Positions 42,890 through 53,633 are shown, counted from the first letter of the stretch. The stretch: 64,000 bases of DNA from Paenibacillus sp. J31TS4 (GCF_018403265.1 NZ_BOSI01000001.1:1178001-1242000); one strand, 5' to 3'. Numbers and translations are program-made. The notes: generated by a model from the sequence alone, not told the origin.

Positions 42890-44560
42890 TTACTCCACAT
42901 ATCTTACCGTTTCATGTTTGGCCGTTATCCCCCGTAAGCTGTTCAAATACGCCTGCGGGGTCTGTCCTGTTATTTCTTTGAAAACCTTGAAAAAATAACT
43001 GTAATTCGGGATTCCGGTTTGGTTGCTGATTTGTTTGATCGAATAGCGGCCGCTTTCCAGAAGCCTGCATGCGGAATCAATTCGGACCCGATTCAAATAT
43101 TCGGAGAAGGTCGAATGCGTCTCTTCTTTGAACAATCTGCTTAAGTACGAGGGGTTCAGACCTATAGCGCTTGCAGTCAGCTCTAAGGTGATATGGCCTG
43201 AATATTTTTCCAGAATCATTTGGATGGCTTGCGACACATGCCGGGAATACGGCCCGGCCGCGCGATTCCGCTTCATCGAGTCAAGCAGGTGGGAATAATA
43301 TGTTTTCAGCCATTGCTCAAGCTCCCCGATGCTTGCGATCCGCCCTAGCTCGGTACGTGAAGGGACCATGCCCGCCATCCCTTCGGCGGTTTGCGCAGGC
43401 ATCCATTTTTCGAGGGCTTTATTGCCGGTGTAAAGCATTTCGCTAACGATCATTTGGACGCTATGGGAATAAACCGGTTGATTGCGGAAGGAGGCGAATA
43501 CGGAGCCAATCAACTGATAAACGGCATCAAGATCGAGCCTTTCAATGGAAAACAGAAGTTGTTTCTGCTCCTCGATGGTTAAGGAAATCCGCTGCGGATA
43601 GACACTGGCCGTATGAGGAACGGTCTCATCCAGGGAGATTGGCAAGCCGGACGTCTCCGCGGAAGCGGAAAGGCCAAGAATCCGCTCTGCTGAACAATAG
43701 CTTGCTCCGAGCTTGGAAAGATTTCCGCAAACGTGTCCGACTGCATAGATGCATTTTAAATTCAGAAACTGCTCCAGCGCGTGCTGAAGCTTGCTCATTA
43801 ATCGCTCCGCCTCGCTTACGACGATATGCTCGCTGCGTTCCTTGAACGAAAAGACCAGCAGGATCCTGCCATCCTCTACATAGACCACCGTGCGCTCGCG
43901 AATATCTCCCAGGCTTTGCTGGATAATATCAACGGCTTGCTGAATCAGCCGGTTCGTCTGCACATCGCTGTAAGTCTCTGTCAGCAGAAGGAAAGGAACG
44001 ATCTGGACGGCAGCTGCCGCATAACAGACCGCCCCCGAGTAAAAGCCGATTTCCCGCACATACCCTTCCAGTACTTTGGCGGCGTCCGGCACTCCTTTTA
44101 TCAGGTCAACCAAGCTGTCGCGGATCATCTCCGGATTCACACGGGCCTCCGTATCGGAAGGATGTTTGCTCAGCTTGTCCTTCCGCCGCATGTCCTCGAC
44201 TGCCTTATTCAGAACGGCACAGAGCGTTTCCTCGTCCAACCGGTGCTTCAATAAATAGTCGACGGCGTCATTTTTCAAGCACTCCCGAACATAGTCGTAA
44301 TCGTCATAGCTGCTCAGCATGATGGTTCGGATGGACGGATACTTTTCTTTAATGATTCGATTCAGCTCAACACCGTTCATCTCCGGCATGTTCACGTCAA
44401 TGATTGCGATATGCGGGGGCGACTGTTCAATTTCCGCCAAAGCCATTACCCCGTTATAGGCTTCGCCGCAAAGCTTAAACCCTAGTTGTTCCCAATCCAT
44501 CATCGCCCTCAGATCGTTTCGCACCAATACGTCGTCATCCACAAGCAGCACATGAAACAT
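42890..44560 (-). CDS. YesN-like response regulator with AraC output
   Basis: A 556-residue regulator. The receiver (1-120) shows 'VLLVDDDVLVRNDLRAMMDW', phosphoacceptor Asp in 'AIIDVNMPEMNG' and Lys near 'VDYLLKHRLDEE'. The middle (about 150-430) is the variable region usual for YesN proteins. The C-terminal AraC double HTH (about 450-550) reads 'ASAIGLNPSYLSRLFKEETH' and 'IKQISNQTGIPNYSYFFKVF'. It starts three bases after the kinase stop. It almost certainly activates the adjacent sugar-import operon. Confidence 0.93.
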   Translation of the reverse strand: MFHVLLVDDDVLVRNDLRAMMDWEQLGFKLCGEAYNGVMALAEIEQSPPHIAIIDVNMPEMNGVELNRIIKEKYPSIRTIMLSSYDDYDYVRECLKNDAVDYLLKHRLDEETLCAVLNKAVEDMRRKDKLSKHPSDTEARVNPEMIRDSLVDLIKGVPDAAKVLEGYVREIGFYSGAVCYAAAAVQIVPFLLLTETYSDVQTNRLIQQAVDIIQQSLGDIRERTVVYVEDGRILLVFSFKERSEHIVVSEAERLMSKLQHALEQFLNLKCIYAVGHVCGNLSKLGASYCSAERILGLSASAETSGLPISLDETVPHTASVYPQRISLTIEEQKQLLFSIERLDLDAVYQLIGSVFASFRNQPVYSHSVQMIVSEMLYTGNKALEKWMPAQTAEGMAGMVPSRTELGRIASIGELEQWLKTYYSHLLDSMKRNRAAGPYSRHVSQAIQMILEKYSGHITLELTASAIGLNPSYLSRLFKEETHSTFSEYLNRVRIDSACRLLESGRYSIKQISNQTGIPNYSYFFKVFKEITGQTPQAYLNSLRGITAKHETVRYVE

Positions 44561-44563
44561 GCT

Positions 44564-46366
44564 TCATGACTCCTTCCGATTGGATTTATGGGAATCCCAT
44601 AGTTTGGGGAACCGGATTTCCACTTTCGTATACAACCCGGGCTCGCTGTAAATTTTTACGCCATAGGACTCCCCATACGTGCGGACGATTCGTTCTTGCA
44701 CATTTCGAACGCCCATGCCGCTGAAGCGGCTCTGGCACTCCTCCTGCTCCGGGGCCCCAATCAGCAAATCCATCTGCTCCTGCGTCATGCCTTTGCCGTT
44801 GTCGGTCACTTCGATCAGAAGATCTTCATGCTCTCCGAAGACGCGAATCAGAACAAATCTCTCGCGCTCAGACGAACCGACTCCATGAATAATCGCGTTC
44901 TCCACGATCGGCTGCAGAATAAGCTTCAGCACCCGGCACTCGAGCAGGGCCGGATCCTCGATCTGCGTTTCCACCTGGATCGGATCCATATACTTGTACT
45001 TCTCTATCGCGATGTATCGATGGACGTAGTCCAGCTCCTCCCGTACCGAAATGAATTCGTTGGAATTGCCCAAAACCCCCCGCATCAGTTCGATTAGCGA
45101 ACCGGACACCTCCACGATATTGGGCGCGCCGTTCAATTTGGCCAAATACTTGATCGTATTGAGAGCGTTGTATAAAAAATGAGGGCGTATTTGCGCCTGC
45201 AGTGCTGTCAATTCCGCCTCGCGCTTTTGTTTCTCGCTGATCCGGATTCCCTCCAGCAGCCGCTTCAGCTCTTCGATCATGCTGACGAAAACACGGTATA
45301 GCTCGCCGACCTCATCCTTCGCTTTCATTTCACCCTTTGGCACGACCAGGTTGCCGTCTTTTACAAGCATCATCATGGATCGCAGCCGACGGATATTGCT
45401 CGTGATTCTGGAAGAAACTTGAAAGGAACCCACCAAGACGATCATAAAAACGATAACCGAAACTTCTGCAATCATATTGCGAAGGCGGGTTGATTCGCGA
45501 AGCAGCGAATCCATCGGAATCATCGCCAGCGTCGTCCAGCCCGTGTTTTCGGAGCGGCGGCTGACAACGGTGTAGGCCCTTCGATCAATCGACTTTTCCA
45601 CCACATTGCTGCTTCCCTTAAATTCCTTTTTCATCTGAACGATCGTCTCAATGGAAGGTGCTTCGGAGGCTGGAGCCGTTTCGCTTTGATAAACGATTCC
45701 ATCTTGCTCGTCAAATACATACAGCAAGCTGTCTTCCGTCGGTTTGATCCCATATGTTTTTTTGATGAACTCATAATTTAAATCGATCATCACGACACCG
45801 ATCGTCTGGCGGTTGTAGCGAAGCTCGCGTCCTACTGAGATTGCATCCGTCGTCCCCGATTTCGTATAGTACGCATGCCTCGTTCCGTTGCGCTGCATAT
45901 AGTCCATCATCGGAGTCCCCAAGACGGTGTTATCGATCCATGGACTTCCCGAAAAAAACACCTTCCCGTTCAGTCCGATCACCGCAATCCTTGTAAGATA
46001 AGGCTTGTAAGCGATCAAGCTGGATAGAAACTCTTCGATCCGATTCTGTTCCAGGAACCATTCATAGCTCGCTTCTTCCGTAGGGCTCAGCACCGTATCG
46101 ATTACCGTATTCTTGTTCGTCGTAACAACGGTGTTGAGCCGATCGATCTCCTCAAGAATCATATTGAGCGATTCATCAGCCTGACGGATGCTGTCCGATA
46201 CCGAAGTGACCGCATTATGATTGACGGTTTCGCGCATGTTCAAATAGACAATGCCGGATATCGATAGAATCGAGATTAAGGTGACCAGACTGAACCCGAT
46301 AAATATTTTCCCCTGTATGCTTGATTGCGGTGAAATCCATCTCAGCAGGGCAGAACGCTTAGACAT
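44564..46366 (-). CDS. YesM-like sensor histidine kinase
   Basis: A 600-residue membrane kinase. Two membrane segments (about 20-40 and 295-315) flank an extracellular dCache-like sensor. A HAMP domain (about 316-370), His_kinase domain ('LQAQIRPHFLYNALNTIKYL', phospho-His) and HATPase ('QPIVENAIIHGVGSSE', 'VTDNGKGM', 'GMGVRNVQERI') follow. It pairs with the YesN-like regulator and probably senses an oligosaccharide outside the cell or via the binding protein. A perfect cre palindrome lies 42 bases upstream. Confidence 0.93.
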   Translation of the reverse strand: MSKRSALLRWISPQSSIQGKIFIGFSLVTLISILSISGIVYLNMRETVNHNAVTSVSDSIRQADESLNMILEEIDRLNTVVTTNKNTVIDTVLSPTEEASYEWFLEQNRIEEFLSSLIAYKPYLTRIAVIGLNGKVFFSGSPWIDNTVLGTPMMDYMQRNGTRHAYYTKSGTTDAISVGRELRYNRQTIGVVMIDLNYEFIKKTYGIKPTEDSLLYVFDEQDGIVYQSETAPASEAPSIETIVQMKKEFKGSSNVVEKSIDRRAYTVVSRRSENTGWTTLAMIPMDSLLRESTRLRNMIAEVSVIVFMIVLVGSFQVSSRITSNIRRLRSMMMLVKDGNLVVPKGEMKAKDEVGELYRVFVSMIEELKRLLEGIRISEKQKREAELTALQAQIRPHFLYNALNTIKYLAKLNGAPNIVEVSGSLIELMRGVLGNSNEFISVREELDYVHRYIAIEKYKYMDPIQVETQIEDPALLECRVLKLILQPIVENAIIHGVGSSERERFVLIRVFGEHEDLLIEVTDNGKGMTQEQMDLLIGAPEQEECQSRFSGMGVRNVQERIVRTYGESYGVKIYSEPGLYTKVEIRFPKLWDSHKSNRKES

Positions 46367-46408
46367 GCACAGACTCCTTTTCCGATTCTGAGGAAGGATA
46401 TATAAACT

Positions 46409-46424
46409 ATGATAGCGCTATCAT
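46409..46424. promoter_or_regulatory. Perfect CcpA cre site upstream of the yesM-like gene
   Basis: ATGATAGCGCTATCAT fits every position of WTGNNARCGNWWWCAW and is part of an 18-bp perfect palindrome (46408-46425). It predicts glucose repression of the sensor pair. Confidence 0.75.
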
Positions 46425-46515
46425 AACGCTTTGGCTCGTCTCCTGCATGAAATAAAATCACCATCATCCAAGACGGGGCGCCGTGGAAGAGGGTGATTGG
46501 GTCGTTCCTTGAATT

Positions 46516-48531
46516 TTATCTTGCGACTTCCAGCACATAGACGGAGGAGGCTCGCAGCTGGCAGGTCACCTTTCCTTCGGAGCATGGTATCTCGCGGGTT
46601 ACGCAAACAACAGCATTCGGATTATGGACGCTGTTGATCGTTTCGGGATCGTCCGCCGTCAGCTCGAACAGCTGGGCGGTGCCGGACTTCGCGAATCCGT
46701 CCACTTCCACATCCGTTGTAAGATCGTCCAGCGTTCGATTGACCATAAAGATCGTCAGCTTATCGCCCTTCTCATTCAAACAGGACACGACGTCCAGATT
46801 CGGAAGGTCTTCAAGACTTGGTGCTGTCGGCAGGGGGCTGCCAACATTGAAGCTGCCGCATTCGGTATAGCTTGGCACAACGCTGCCCAAGTCGCGGTTT
46901 GCGTACATTTGCATGACATAATAGGTCGGCGTGCCGTAAGTGACTAGAGATTTTCCGCTCCAGCCCGGGGATTTGCCGCGAAATTGATCCGAATAATAAT
47001 CTCCTACCCGAATACACCCGCCAAGCCAGCCGTTGACCAGATCCGAGAAGCTTCCGATCTCGACCAAATCGCTGTTTCGCAAAAATTCGTTCAAATTTGC
47101 AGCATTCGCGGCCGCCGCTTCCAGCGTGTGTTCATTCGGCAATCCTTTTCGGATCGTATTCGGATAATACATTGTGTTGTATTCGGTGATCGCCAGCTTC
47201 AGATGCGAATAGCGCTCGGATGACCGGAACGTCTCCCTTAACTGCCCGATCGTTTTCCTCGTCCATTCCGGAAAGGTAACCATCGCCTTGAAGCGCTCTT
47301 CCTTCGGCGTACGGTCGTTCATTCCGAAACGGTTGCAGCCGTGGTAGAAATGCAGGGTTAAGTAATCGATATGCTCGGCGGCCCGCTCCAGCAAGGGCAT
47401 GTTCCATTCCATTCGGACATCCCCGCAAGCGAGCAGCTTAATGGAAGGATCTGCGGCTTTCATAGCCTGGGCAAACCGCACATAACGTTCCGCGAATGCC
47501 TCGGCGCTGCAATGGCCCACCTGCCAAGGCCCCCAAACCTCATTGCCGATCTCCCAATACTTCACGCCGTAAGGCTCGGGATGGCCATTAGCCGCCCTCC
47601 GTTGTCCCATTGGCGTATCGATATCGCCATTGCAATATTCGATCCACTGGGCCGCTTCCTCCGGAGATCCCGACCCGTCGTTTACACAAATTAGTGGCTC
47701 GACGTTCAGGTCGCGGCAAAATTGAATAAACTCGTCGGTGCCGAAGTACTTATTCGTCCAACCCCCCCACGCTTCGTTCATCAGACTTGGCCGTTCGTAT
47801 ACCGGGCCGATTGCCTGTTCCCAATGATAAGCGCTGATATAATTGCCCGCGAGCCGCATCATGCCTGCGTTTAGTTCCCGTGTCATCTCCATGACTTCTT
47901 TGCGCACATAGCCCACGCTGTCCGAGGGCAATAGCGAAAGATGATCCAGCCACAGCATCCCTGTCGACACATGATCCAGCCAACGCTCGTGCTCCGAAGG
48001 CACATACAGCCTGAATTCCGCATGCTCGCAGTCCCGATCCGCCGGAATTCGCGTCTCATAATGACTCCAGTTATGGCTGAGAAGATCAATTCTCGCCGAT
48101 CCGAGCACCTCTTCGCTCGTTTTGTCCACCAGTTCCGCCATGACGAACTTTATCTCCACAGAAGCTCTCGTATACAGCGCCAAACGATACCCCTCTCGGT
48201 CCTGCTTCACGGCAACAGTCTGGCGAATACCCGCGAAGCATTCGTCATTGCTATAGATTCGAACCATCTGACTATGGCCCGAATGATGCTTGGCAGCGGG
48301 TTCAAGGGCATAGACGGTGCTCTTTCCGTTTGTATAAGGGCGCCAGCTTCCTGAGAGCCCCCTGTACACCGCATCCGAGCTTTCGAAATCCATATCTTTG
48401 AGCGGAAAAGCCAGCATGGCATCCATATGATCGCGGATATCCTCTACAAAATGGCCGAACAAAAACGGGTTTATTTTGTGTTCGCTGACTTGTCCGCCGT
48501 TCACTTTTATCTTTGCTTTAGACTGATTCAT
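46516..48531 (-). CDS. GH51-type alpha-L-arabinofuranosidase
   Basis: A 671-residue glycosidase of the GH51 type. An N-terminal carbohydrate-binding-like insertion (about 60-200) precedes the TIM barrel. The acid/base is Glu331 in 'YWEIGNEVWG' and the nucleophile Glu450 in 'LAITEYNTMYYP'; a C-terminal beta domain ends the protein. There is no signal peptide, so it removes arabinofuranosyl groups from imported oligosaccharides. ATG at 48531 is used since GGATGGAG lies seven bases upstream; the open frame extends 36 codons further. It lies upstream of the YesM/YesN pair, and with GH2 and galKET suggests arabinogalactan as food. Confidence 0.88.
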   Translation of the reverse strand: MNQSKAKIKVNGGQVSEHKINPFLFGHFVEDIRDHMDAMLAFPLKDMDFESSDAVYRGLSGSWRPYTNGKSTVYALEPAAKHHSGHSQMVRIYSNDECFAGIRQTVAVKQDREGYRLALYTRASVEIKFVMAELVDKTSEEVLGSARIDLLSHNWSHYETRIPADRDCEHAEFRLYVPSEHERWLDHVSTGMLWLDHLSLLPSDSVGYVRKEVMEMTRELNAGMMRLAGNYISAYHWEQAIGPVYERPSLMNEAWGGWTNKYFGTDEFIQFCRDLNVEPLICVNDGSGSPEEAAQWIEYCNGDIDTPMGQRRAANGHPEPYGVKYWEIGNEVWGPWQVGHCSAEAFAERYVRFAQAMKAADPSIKLLACGDVRMEWNMPLLERAAEHIDYLTLHFYHGCNRFGMNDRTPKEERFKAMVTFPEWTRKTIGQLRETFRSSERYSHLKLAITEYNTMYYPNTIRKGLPNEHTLEAAAANAANLNEFLRNSDLVEIGSFSDLVNGWLGGCIRVGDYYSDQFRGKSPGWSGKSLVTYGTPTYYVMQMYANRDLGSVVPSYTECGSFNVGSPLPTAPSLEDLPNLDVVSCLNEKGDKLTIFMVNRTLDDLTTDVEVDGFAKSGTAQLFELTADDPETINSVHNPNAVVCVTREIPCSEGKVTCQLRASSVYVLEVAR

Positions 48532-48783
48532 GGATTTGCTCCATCCTTCCATTTCTGATTTTACCATTCGAACGATACCGATCTTGCCCGTCGGAAAAGC
48601 GTTAAAGTCGAGCCGTTTGTATACGCTTTCAGATCTCAAGCAGCAGCATCCGCAACCTAGTGGATCTTCATACGATCAGGCTCTTTCTACGGGCTCGATC
48701 CGCCGGATGTAGCCTAAGTATATAGCCGCTTGCCGATCCCGTTAATAGAATATACGGAAAGAAGGTGAGGAATATGGACATGA

Positions 48784-48828
48784 ACAAAGAAGAAGAGGCA
48801 TCCTTCCACGCTGCGGAGGATGCCTCTT
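48784..48828 (-). terminator. Terminator of the AraC pair
   Basis: Minus strand GAGGCATCC, 14-base loop, GGATGCCTC, then TTCTTCTTTG. It is in the 311-base gap 48532-48842, where no gene was seen. Confidence 0.6.
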
Positions 48829-48842
48829 TCATAGGCTGGACC

Positions 48843-49667
48843 TTAATGGAGATCCTTCTGCTTCAACCTGTAAGCACTAGGCGACACGCCCGTCCGTTTC
48901 TTGAACAAATTGGAGAAATAATGCGGGTCGGAATAGCCGAGGCGGTAACTAATTTCATTTACGGTCAGCTCCGTATCGATCAGCATCATTCTGGCCGACT
49001 CGATTTTCTTCGTTAACACGTAGTTATAAACGGTCGTATCGGTTTCCTTTTTGAACAGCCGATTGATCTGGCGATAGGATAGCCCGACGTGCTTGCACAG
49101 CTGGTCGGATTCGAACGAGCATTGGATTTGATTGTCCAGGTACTGTTTAATTTTCCGCACTTCGTAAGAGTAAGCACTGCCATTCTTCTGATTGCCGGCT
49201 GCCAGGCGGATTAGGATTTGATGGAAAAGCACCGGCAGTTCGCTTAGCATCTGCCCGGCCGTTTCGCTCTCGGCCATACGGATCGCCCGCTCAAACAGAT
49301 CTTCCACCGATGTACCTGCGACCGTCCCGCTGTCCAGAAGCCGGTAAGCGTCCATTAGCCGAAGTGCCAGCTCCCCGTCGATGTTCAACCATATATAAGA
49401 CCATGGCTCCTCAATTTCGGGATCGGCGAACACATGATGATTGCGGCCAGCCGGCAAAAGGAACACATCCCCTTTTTGCGGGCGGTACAATGCCTGGTCG
49501 ATCTTGGCGAACCCCCGTCCGCTAAGGACATACCCGATGACAGTAATTCTCGATTTGTTCCGGACGTTCGAATAGTCGGCGTGACAATAATTGATGCCGA
49601 TAAAAGAGATGGTTAGCGGCAGAGCGGCGTCTGCCGAGGGAAAATGGTATATGGGGCCGTGTTTCAT
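48843..49667 (-). CDS. AraC family regulator with cupin sensor domain
   Basis: A 274-residue regulator. The N-terminal cupin-like part ('YVLSGRGFAKIDQALYRPQKGDVFLLPAGR') binds a sugar in this family. The C-terminal double HTH (about 175-270) reads 'LCKHVGLSYRQINRLFKKET' and 'VNEISYRLGYSDPHYFSNLF'. It is co-translated with the next AraC gene: its ribosome site (GGGAGG) overlaps that gene's stop, five bases away. Target probably the GH51 or sulfatase gene. Confidence 0.9.
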   Translation of the reverse strand: MKHGPIYHFPSADAALPLTISFIGINYCHADYSNVRNKSRITVIGYVLSGRGFAKIDQALYRPQKGDVFLLPAGRNHHVFADPEIEEPWSYIWLNIDGELALRLMDAYRLLDSGTVAGTSVEDLFERAIRMAESETAGQMLSELPVLFHQILIRLAAGNQKNGSAYSYEVRKIKQYLDNQIQCSFESDQLCKHVGLSYRQINRLFKKETDTTVYNYVLTKKIESARMMLIDTELTVNEISYRLGYSDPHYFSNLFKKRTGVSPSAYRLKQKDLH

Positions 49668-49672
49668 AGTGC

Positions 49673-50566
49673 TTACCTCCCGGTGCTGGCGGAACGATCA
49701 TTTCTTTTCCGAACGGCTAGCGGAGAAACGTTAAAACAGTTTTTGAAAGCTCTAGTGAACGTATATAAGCTCGGATAGCCGAGGGACAATGCAATTTCCG
49801 TAATCGTTGCGTCCGTTTCTCTCAGAAGCCGCTGTGCTTTTTCCATTCGGATGTTAAGAATGTACTTCACAGGCGAGATCCCAACCTGAGCCGTGAATAC
49901 ACCAGAGAAATAGGAACGGTGAACCCCCGCAAAGTCTGCTACTTGCTGAACGGTTATCCCCTCTGTTGCGTGCAGTTCCATAAAATCCATGCATTCCCGA
50001 ATCCAAGCGACCGGTTTCGCCGTATGGGGAACGGGTGAATCCGGGATTAGTCCGGCAAACAGCGCATAGACAAGACTATACAGCCGCAAAGACCGCGACT
50101 GGGTCCACTTTTGGGCTTCTGCAAGCGCATGAATCAACTGTTCGACCGATTGCTTTACGGTGCCGGTATACCTGTCGGTCATAACCGGCATTTCCGGTTT
50201 TAATCCCGCCCGTTCGAGCAGAGGCCTGACTCTGTCGCCATCCAGTGCGATCCATCTCATCTGCAGCGTCGCATCCGCGGGGAGCATGCGGTAGTTGTAG
50301 GTTCGGCCCGGAAACAAGCAGAACAAATCGCCCTGCTGCAGCTGCGCGCGGCTGCCGTCAAACTCCACACAAACCTTCCCTTCCTCTACAAAATGCAAGC
50401 TGTAGCATTCGATCCGTTTGGGACCTACGCTGTAATTGGGCTTGGCGATACTGCGTCCCGCCCGAACCGGCCAGATCGACCCTTCCTTATCCAATTCCCG
50501 GGGCGTGTAGTAAAGAAAGTCGGCGTACTCGTGTTCATATTCCCGCATCATGGGCAAGCGCTCCAT
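49673..50566 (-). CDS. AraC family regulator, first gene of an AraC pair
   Basis: A 297-residue regulator with an AraC_binding cupin ('FVEEGKVCVEFDGSRAQLQQ', 'GDLFCLFPGRTYNYRML') and a C-terminal double HTH ('VADFAGVHRSYFSGVFTAQV', 'ITEIALSLGYPSLYTFTRAF'). It is divergent from the sulfatase gene (111-base gap), so it is the likely sulfatase regulator. The start could be 50566 (weak site) or ATG at 50551, which has GGATGGAG nine bases upstream. Two AraC genes in tandem with a start-stop gap of five bases suggest paired control. Confidence 0.9.
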   Translation of the reverse strand: MERLPMMREYEHEYADFLYYTPRELDKEGSIWPVRAGRSIAKPNYSVGPKRIECYSLHFVEEGKVCVEFDGSRAQLQQGDLFCLFPGRTYNYRMLPADATLQMRWIALDGDRVRPLLERAGLKPEMPVMTDRYTGTVKQSVEQLIHALAEAQKWTQSRSLRLYSLVYALFAGLIPDSPVPHTAKPVAWIRECMDFMELHATEGITVQQVADFAGVHRSYFSGVFTAQVGISPVKYILNIRMEKAQRLLRETDATITEIALSLGYPSLYTFTRAFKNCFNVSPLAVRKRNDRSASTGR

Positions 50567-50677
50567 CCCTTTCTATTTCCTTCCACTGATTATAACAAAA
50601 TGATAACAGAAACATAACATCCTGCTATTTATCAAATCAGAAGAAACCAATACTATCGTGATAGGAGGCGATGACCG

Positions 50678-52216
50678 TTGGCTAAGAGACCTAACATATT
50701 GCTAATTACCAGTGACCAGCAGCATTGGAATACGATCGGAGCGTTCAACCCGGAAATTTCCACCCCTCATTTGGACCGTTTGGTACGGGAAGGGACCACG
50801 TTCACCCGAGCCTACTGTCCGAATCCGACCTGCACACCGAGCAGAGCCTCCATGATCACGGGGATGTATCCGAGTCAGCATGGAGCTTGGACGCTCGGAA
50901 CGAAGCTACTGGAGGATCGCCATACGGTAGGCGAAGATTTCAACCGCGCCGGATACCGGACCGCTTTGGTGGGGAAGGCACATTTTCAGCCTTTGAAGTC
51001 CACGGAGGAGTTCGAATCTAAGGAAGCCTATCCGATTCTACAAGATTTGGAGTATTGGAAGCAGTTCCACGGTCCGTTTTATGGTTTCGACCACGTCGAG
51101 CTTGCGCGCAACCACACGAACGAAGCCCATGTTGGACAGCATTACGCGCTGTGGCTGGAAGAACAAGGCTGCCGCAATTGGCGGGACTACTTCCTGCCAC
51201 CCACCGGAACGATGGATCCTTCGGTCACCTACAAATGGCCTATTCCGGAGAAGTACCATTACAATACCTGGATCGCGGAACGGACGAATTCCCTCTTGGA
51301 GGACTATAAGCAATCGGACGAAAGCTTCTTCCTTTGGGCCAGCTTCTTCGACCCGCATCCGGAGTATTTGGCGCCGGAGCCTTGGGATACGATGTACGAT
51401 CCGAATAACCTTACGATTCCGTCCGTCGTTCCGGGCGAGCATGATCGTAATCCGCCCCATTTCCGGTTGACCCAAGAAGAAGACCCTGATTTTTCTCACC
51501 TGATGGAAACGGGGATGGGCATACACGGCTACCGTTCCCATCACTATTACGAATATGGCGCGAAATTCCGATTGACGGAGGATGATAGAAAGAAGCTCGT
51601 CGCGGTTTATTACGGCATGATTAGCCTGATGGACAAATACATCGGGAAAATCCTGAATAAGCTGGATGAGCTGGGCTTGGCGGAGGATACGATCGTCGTG
51701 TTTACGACGGACCATGGCCATTTCTTTGGCCAGCACGGCTTGCAGGCCAAGGGAGGTTTTCATTATGAGGATTTAATCAAGCTTCCTTTTATCGTTCGCT
51801 ATCCGGGGCATGTGCCTGCAGATCGAAGATCGGACGCCATTCAGTCCTTGGTCGATCTTGCGCCGACGTTTTTGTCGTTCTGCGGTCTTCCCATTCCGCT
51901 TGCCATGACGGGCATGGACCAAAAGGAAGTTTGGCTTGACGCGAAGGAGCGGATCAGGCACCACGCCATTTGCGAATTCCGCCACGAGCCTACTACGATC
52001 CATCAGAAAACCTATGTCGATGAGCGCTATAAGATTACGGTCTATTACAACCAATCCTATGGCGAACTATTCGATCTGCAGAACGATCCTGGCGAGCTTC
52101 ATAACTTGTGGGACGAGCCGGAATACGGGAAGCTGAAAACAGAACTGCTATTCAAATACATCTGGGCCGAAATGGGAAAGGAACCGCTGCCGATGCCGCG
52201 CATTCATCACGCTTAA
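50678..52216 (+). CDS. Sulfatase, Cys-type formylglycine enzyme
   Basis: A 512-residue sulfatase. Metal site 'NILLITSDQQH' (Asp13), the formylglycine motif C52-T-P-S-R in 'NPTCTPSRASMITGMYPSQH', and the C-terminal 'TIVVFTTDHGHFFGQHGL' and 'AKGGFHYEDLIKLPFIVRYP' are all present. Activity needs conversion of Cys52 to formylglycine by an enzyme not in this window. Start is TTG at 50678 with AGGAGG nine bases upstream. No signal peptide, so it removes sulfate from imported sugars or acts on small sulfate/phosphonate esters. The placement beside arabinogalactan genes favours sulfated oligosaccharides. Confidence 0.9.
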   Translation: MAKRPNILLITSDQQHWNTIGAFNPEISTPHLDRLVREGTTFTRAYCPNPTCTPSRASMITGMYPSQHGAWTLGTKLLEDRHTVGEDFNRAGYRTALVGKAHFQPLKSTEEFESKEAYPILQDLEYWKQFHGPFYGFDHVELARNHTNEAHVGQHYALWLEEQGCRNWRDYFLPPTGTMDPSVTYKWPIPEKYHYNTWIAERTNSLLEDYKQSDESFFLWASFFDPHPEYLAPEPWDTMYDPNNLTIPSVVPGEHDRNPPHFRLTQEEDPDFSHLMETGMGIHGYRSHHYYEYGAKFRLTEDDRKKLVAVYYGMISLMDKYIGKILNKLDELGLAEDTIVVFTTDHGHFFGQHGLQAKGGFHYEDLIKLPFIVRYPGHVPADRRSDAIQSLVDLAPTFLSFCGLPIPLAMTGMDQKEVWLDAKERIRHHAICEFRHEPTTIHQKTYVDERYKITVYYNQSYGELFDLQNDPGELHNLWDEPEYGKLKTELLFKYIWAEMGKEPLPMPRIHHA

Positions 52217-52265
52217 CATGCTGATGCTGTGTCGACCTTAGGCGGAATGATAGGGTAAACATGAG

Positions 52266-52315
52266 ACGTGTCCTGGAATCCCGGTCGTTGTGTACGATCC
52301 GTCCAGACACGTTTT
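52266..52315 (+). terminator. Probable sulfatase terminator
   Basis: ACGTGTC and GACACGT close a long imperfect hairpin followed by TTTTGCTG, 50 bases after the sulfatase stop. The arms extend with TGGA/TCCA after bulges. Confidence 0.5.
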
Positions 52316-52420
52316 GCTGTTCAAAGGCTGGTGCGAAAGGCTAAGCGATAACGCTCTGCCTGTCGACAATTAATCACTGTTCTCGATCAATCCCTCTATT
52401 TATTCCGCAAAGTGCACCAG

Positions 52421-53418
<998 letters not shown>

Positions 53419-53594
53419 ACCTGCTCCTTTACCATGTTTCTTTACCTGCTCTATAAAGACATAAGGTTAAATTATCGTATTTTTGTTGCATTTGCAATAA
53501 AAATATTCTGGTGCACTTTGGTTACTTTCCAGTACCCATCGTTCGCTCGCCGGTCAATATCTGCTTTGCTACGGATCCCCCACCTTTCCTCCAT

Positions 53595-53618
53595 AAAAAA
53601 GACGCCCAGTTGGGCGTC
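53595..53618 (-). terminator. Terminator of the two-module VOC gene
   Basis: Minus strand GACGCCC-AACT-GGGCGTC followed by TTTTTTATGG. Confidence 0.85.
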
Positions 53619-53633
53619 TCATTGTTTTTTAAT

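Noticed and set aside
48774-49016. 83-codon plus-strand ORF beside the AraC gene
   Set aside because: It begins inside the terminator hairpin and continues antisense to the AraC HTH.
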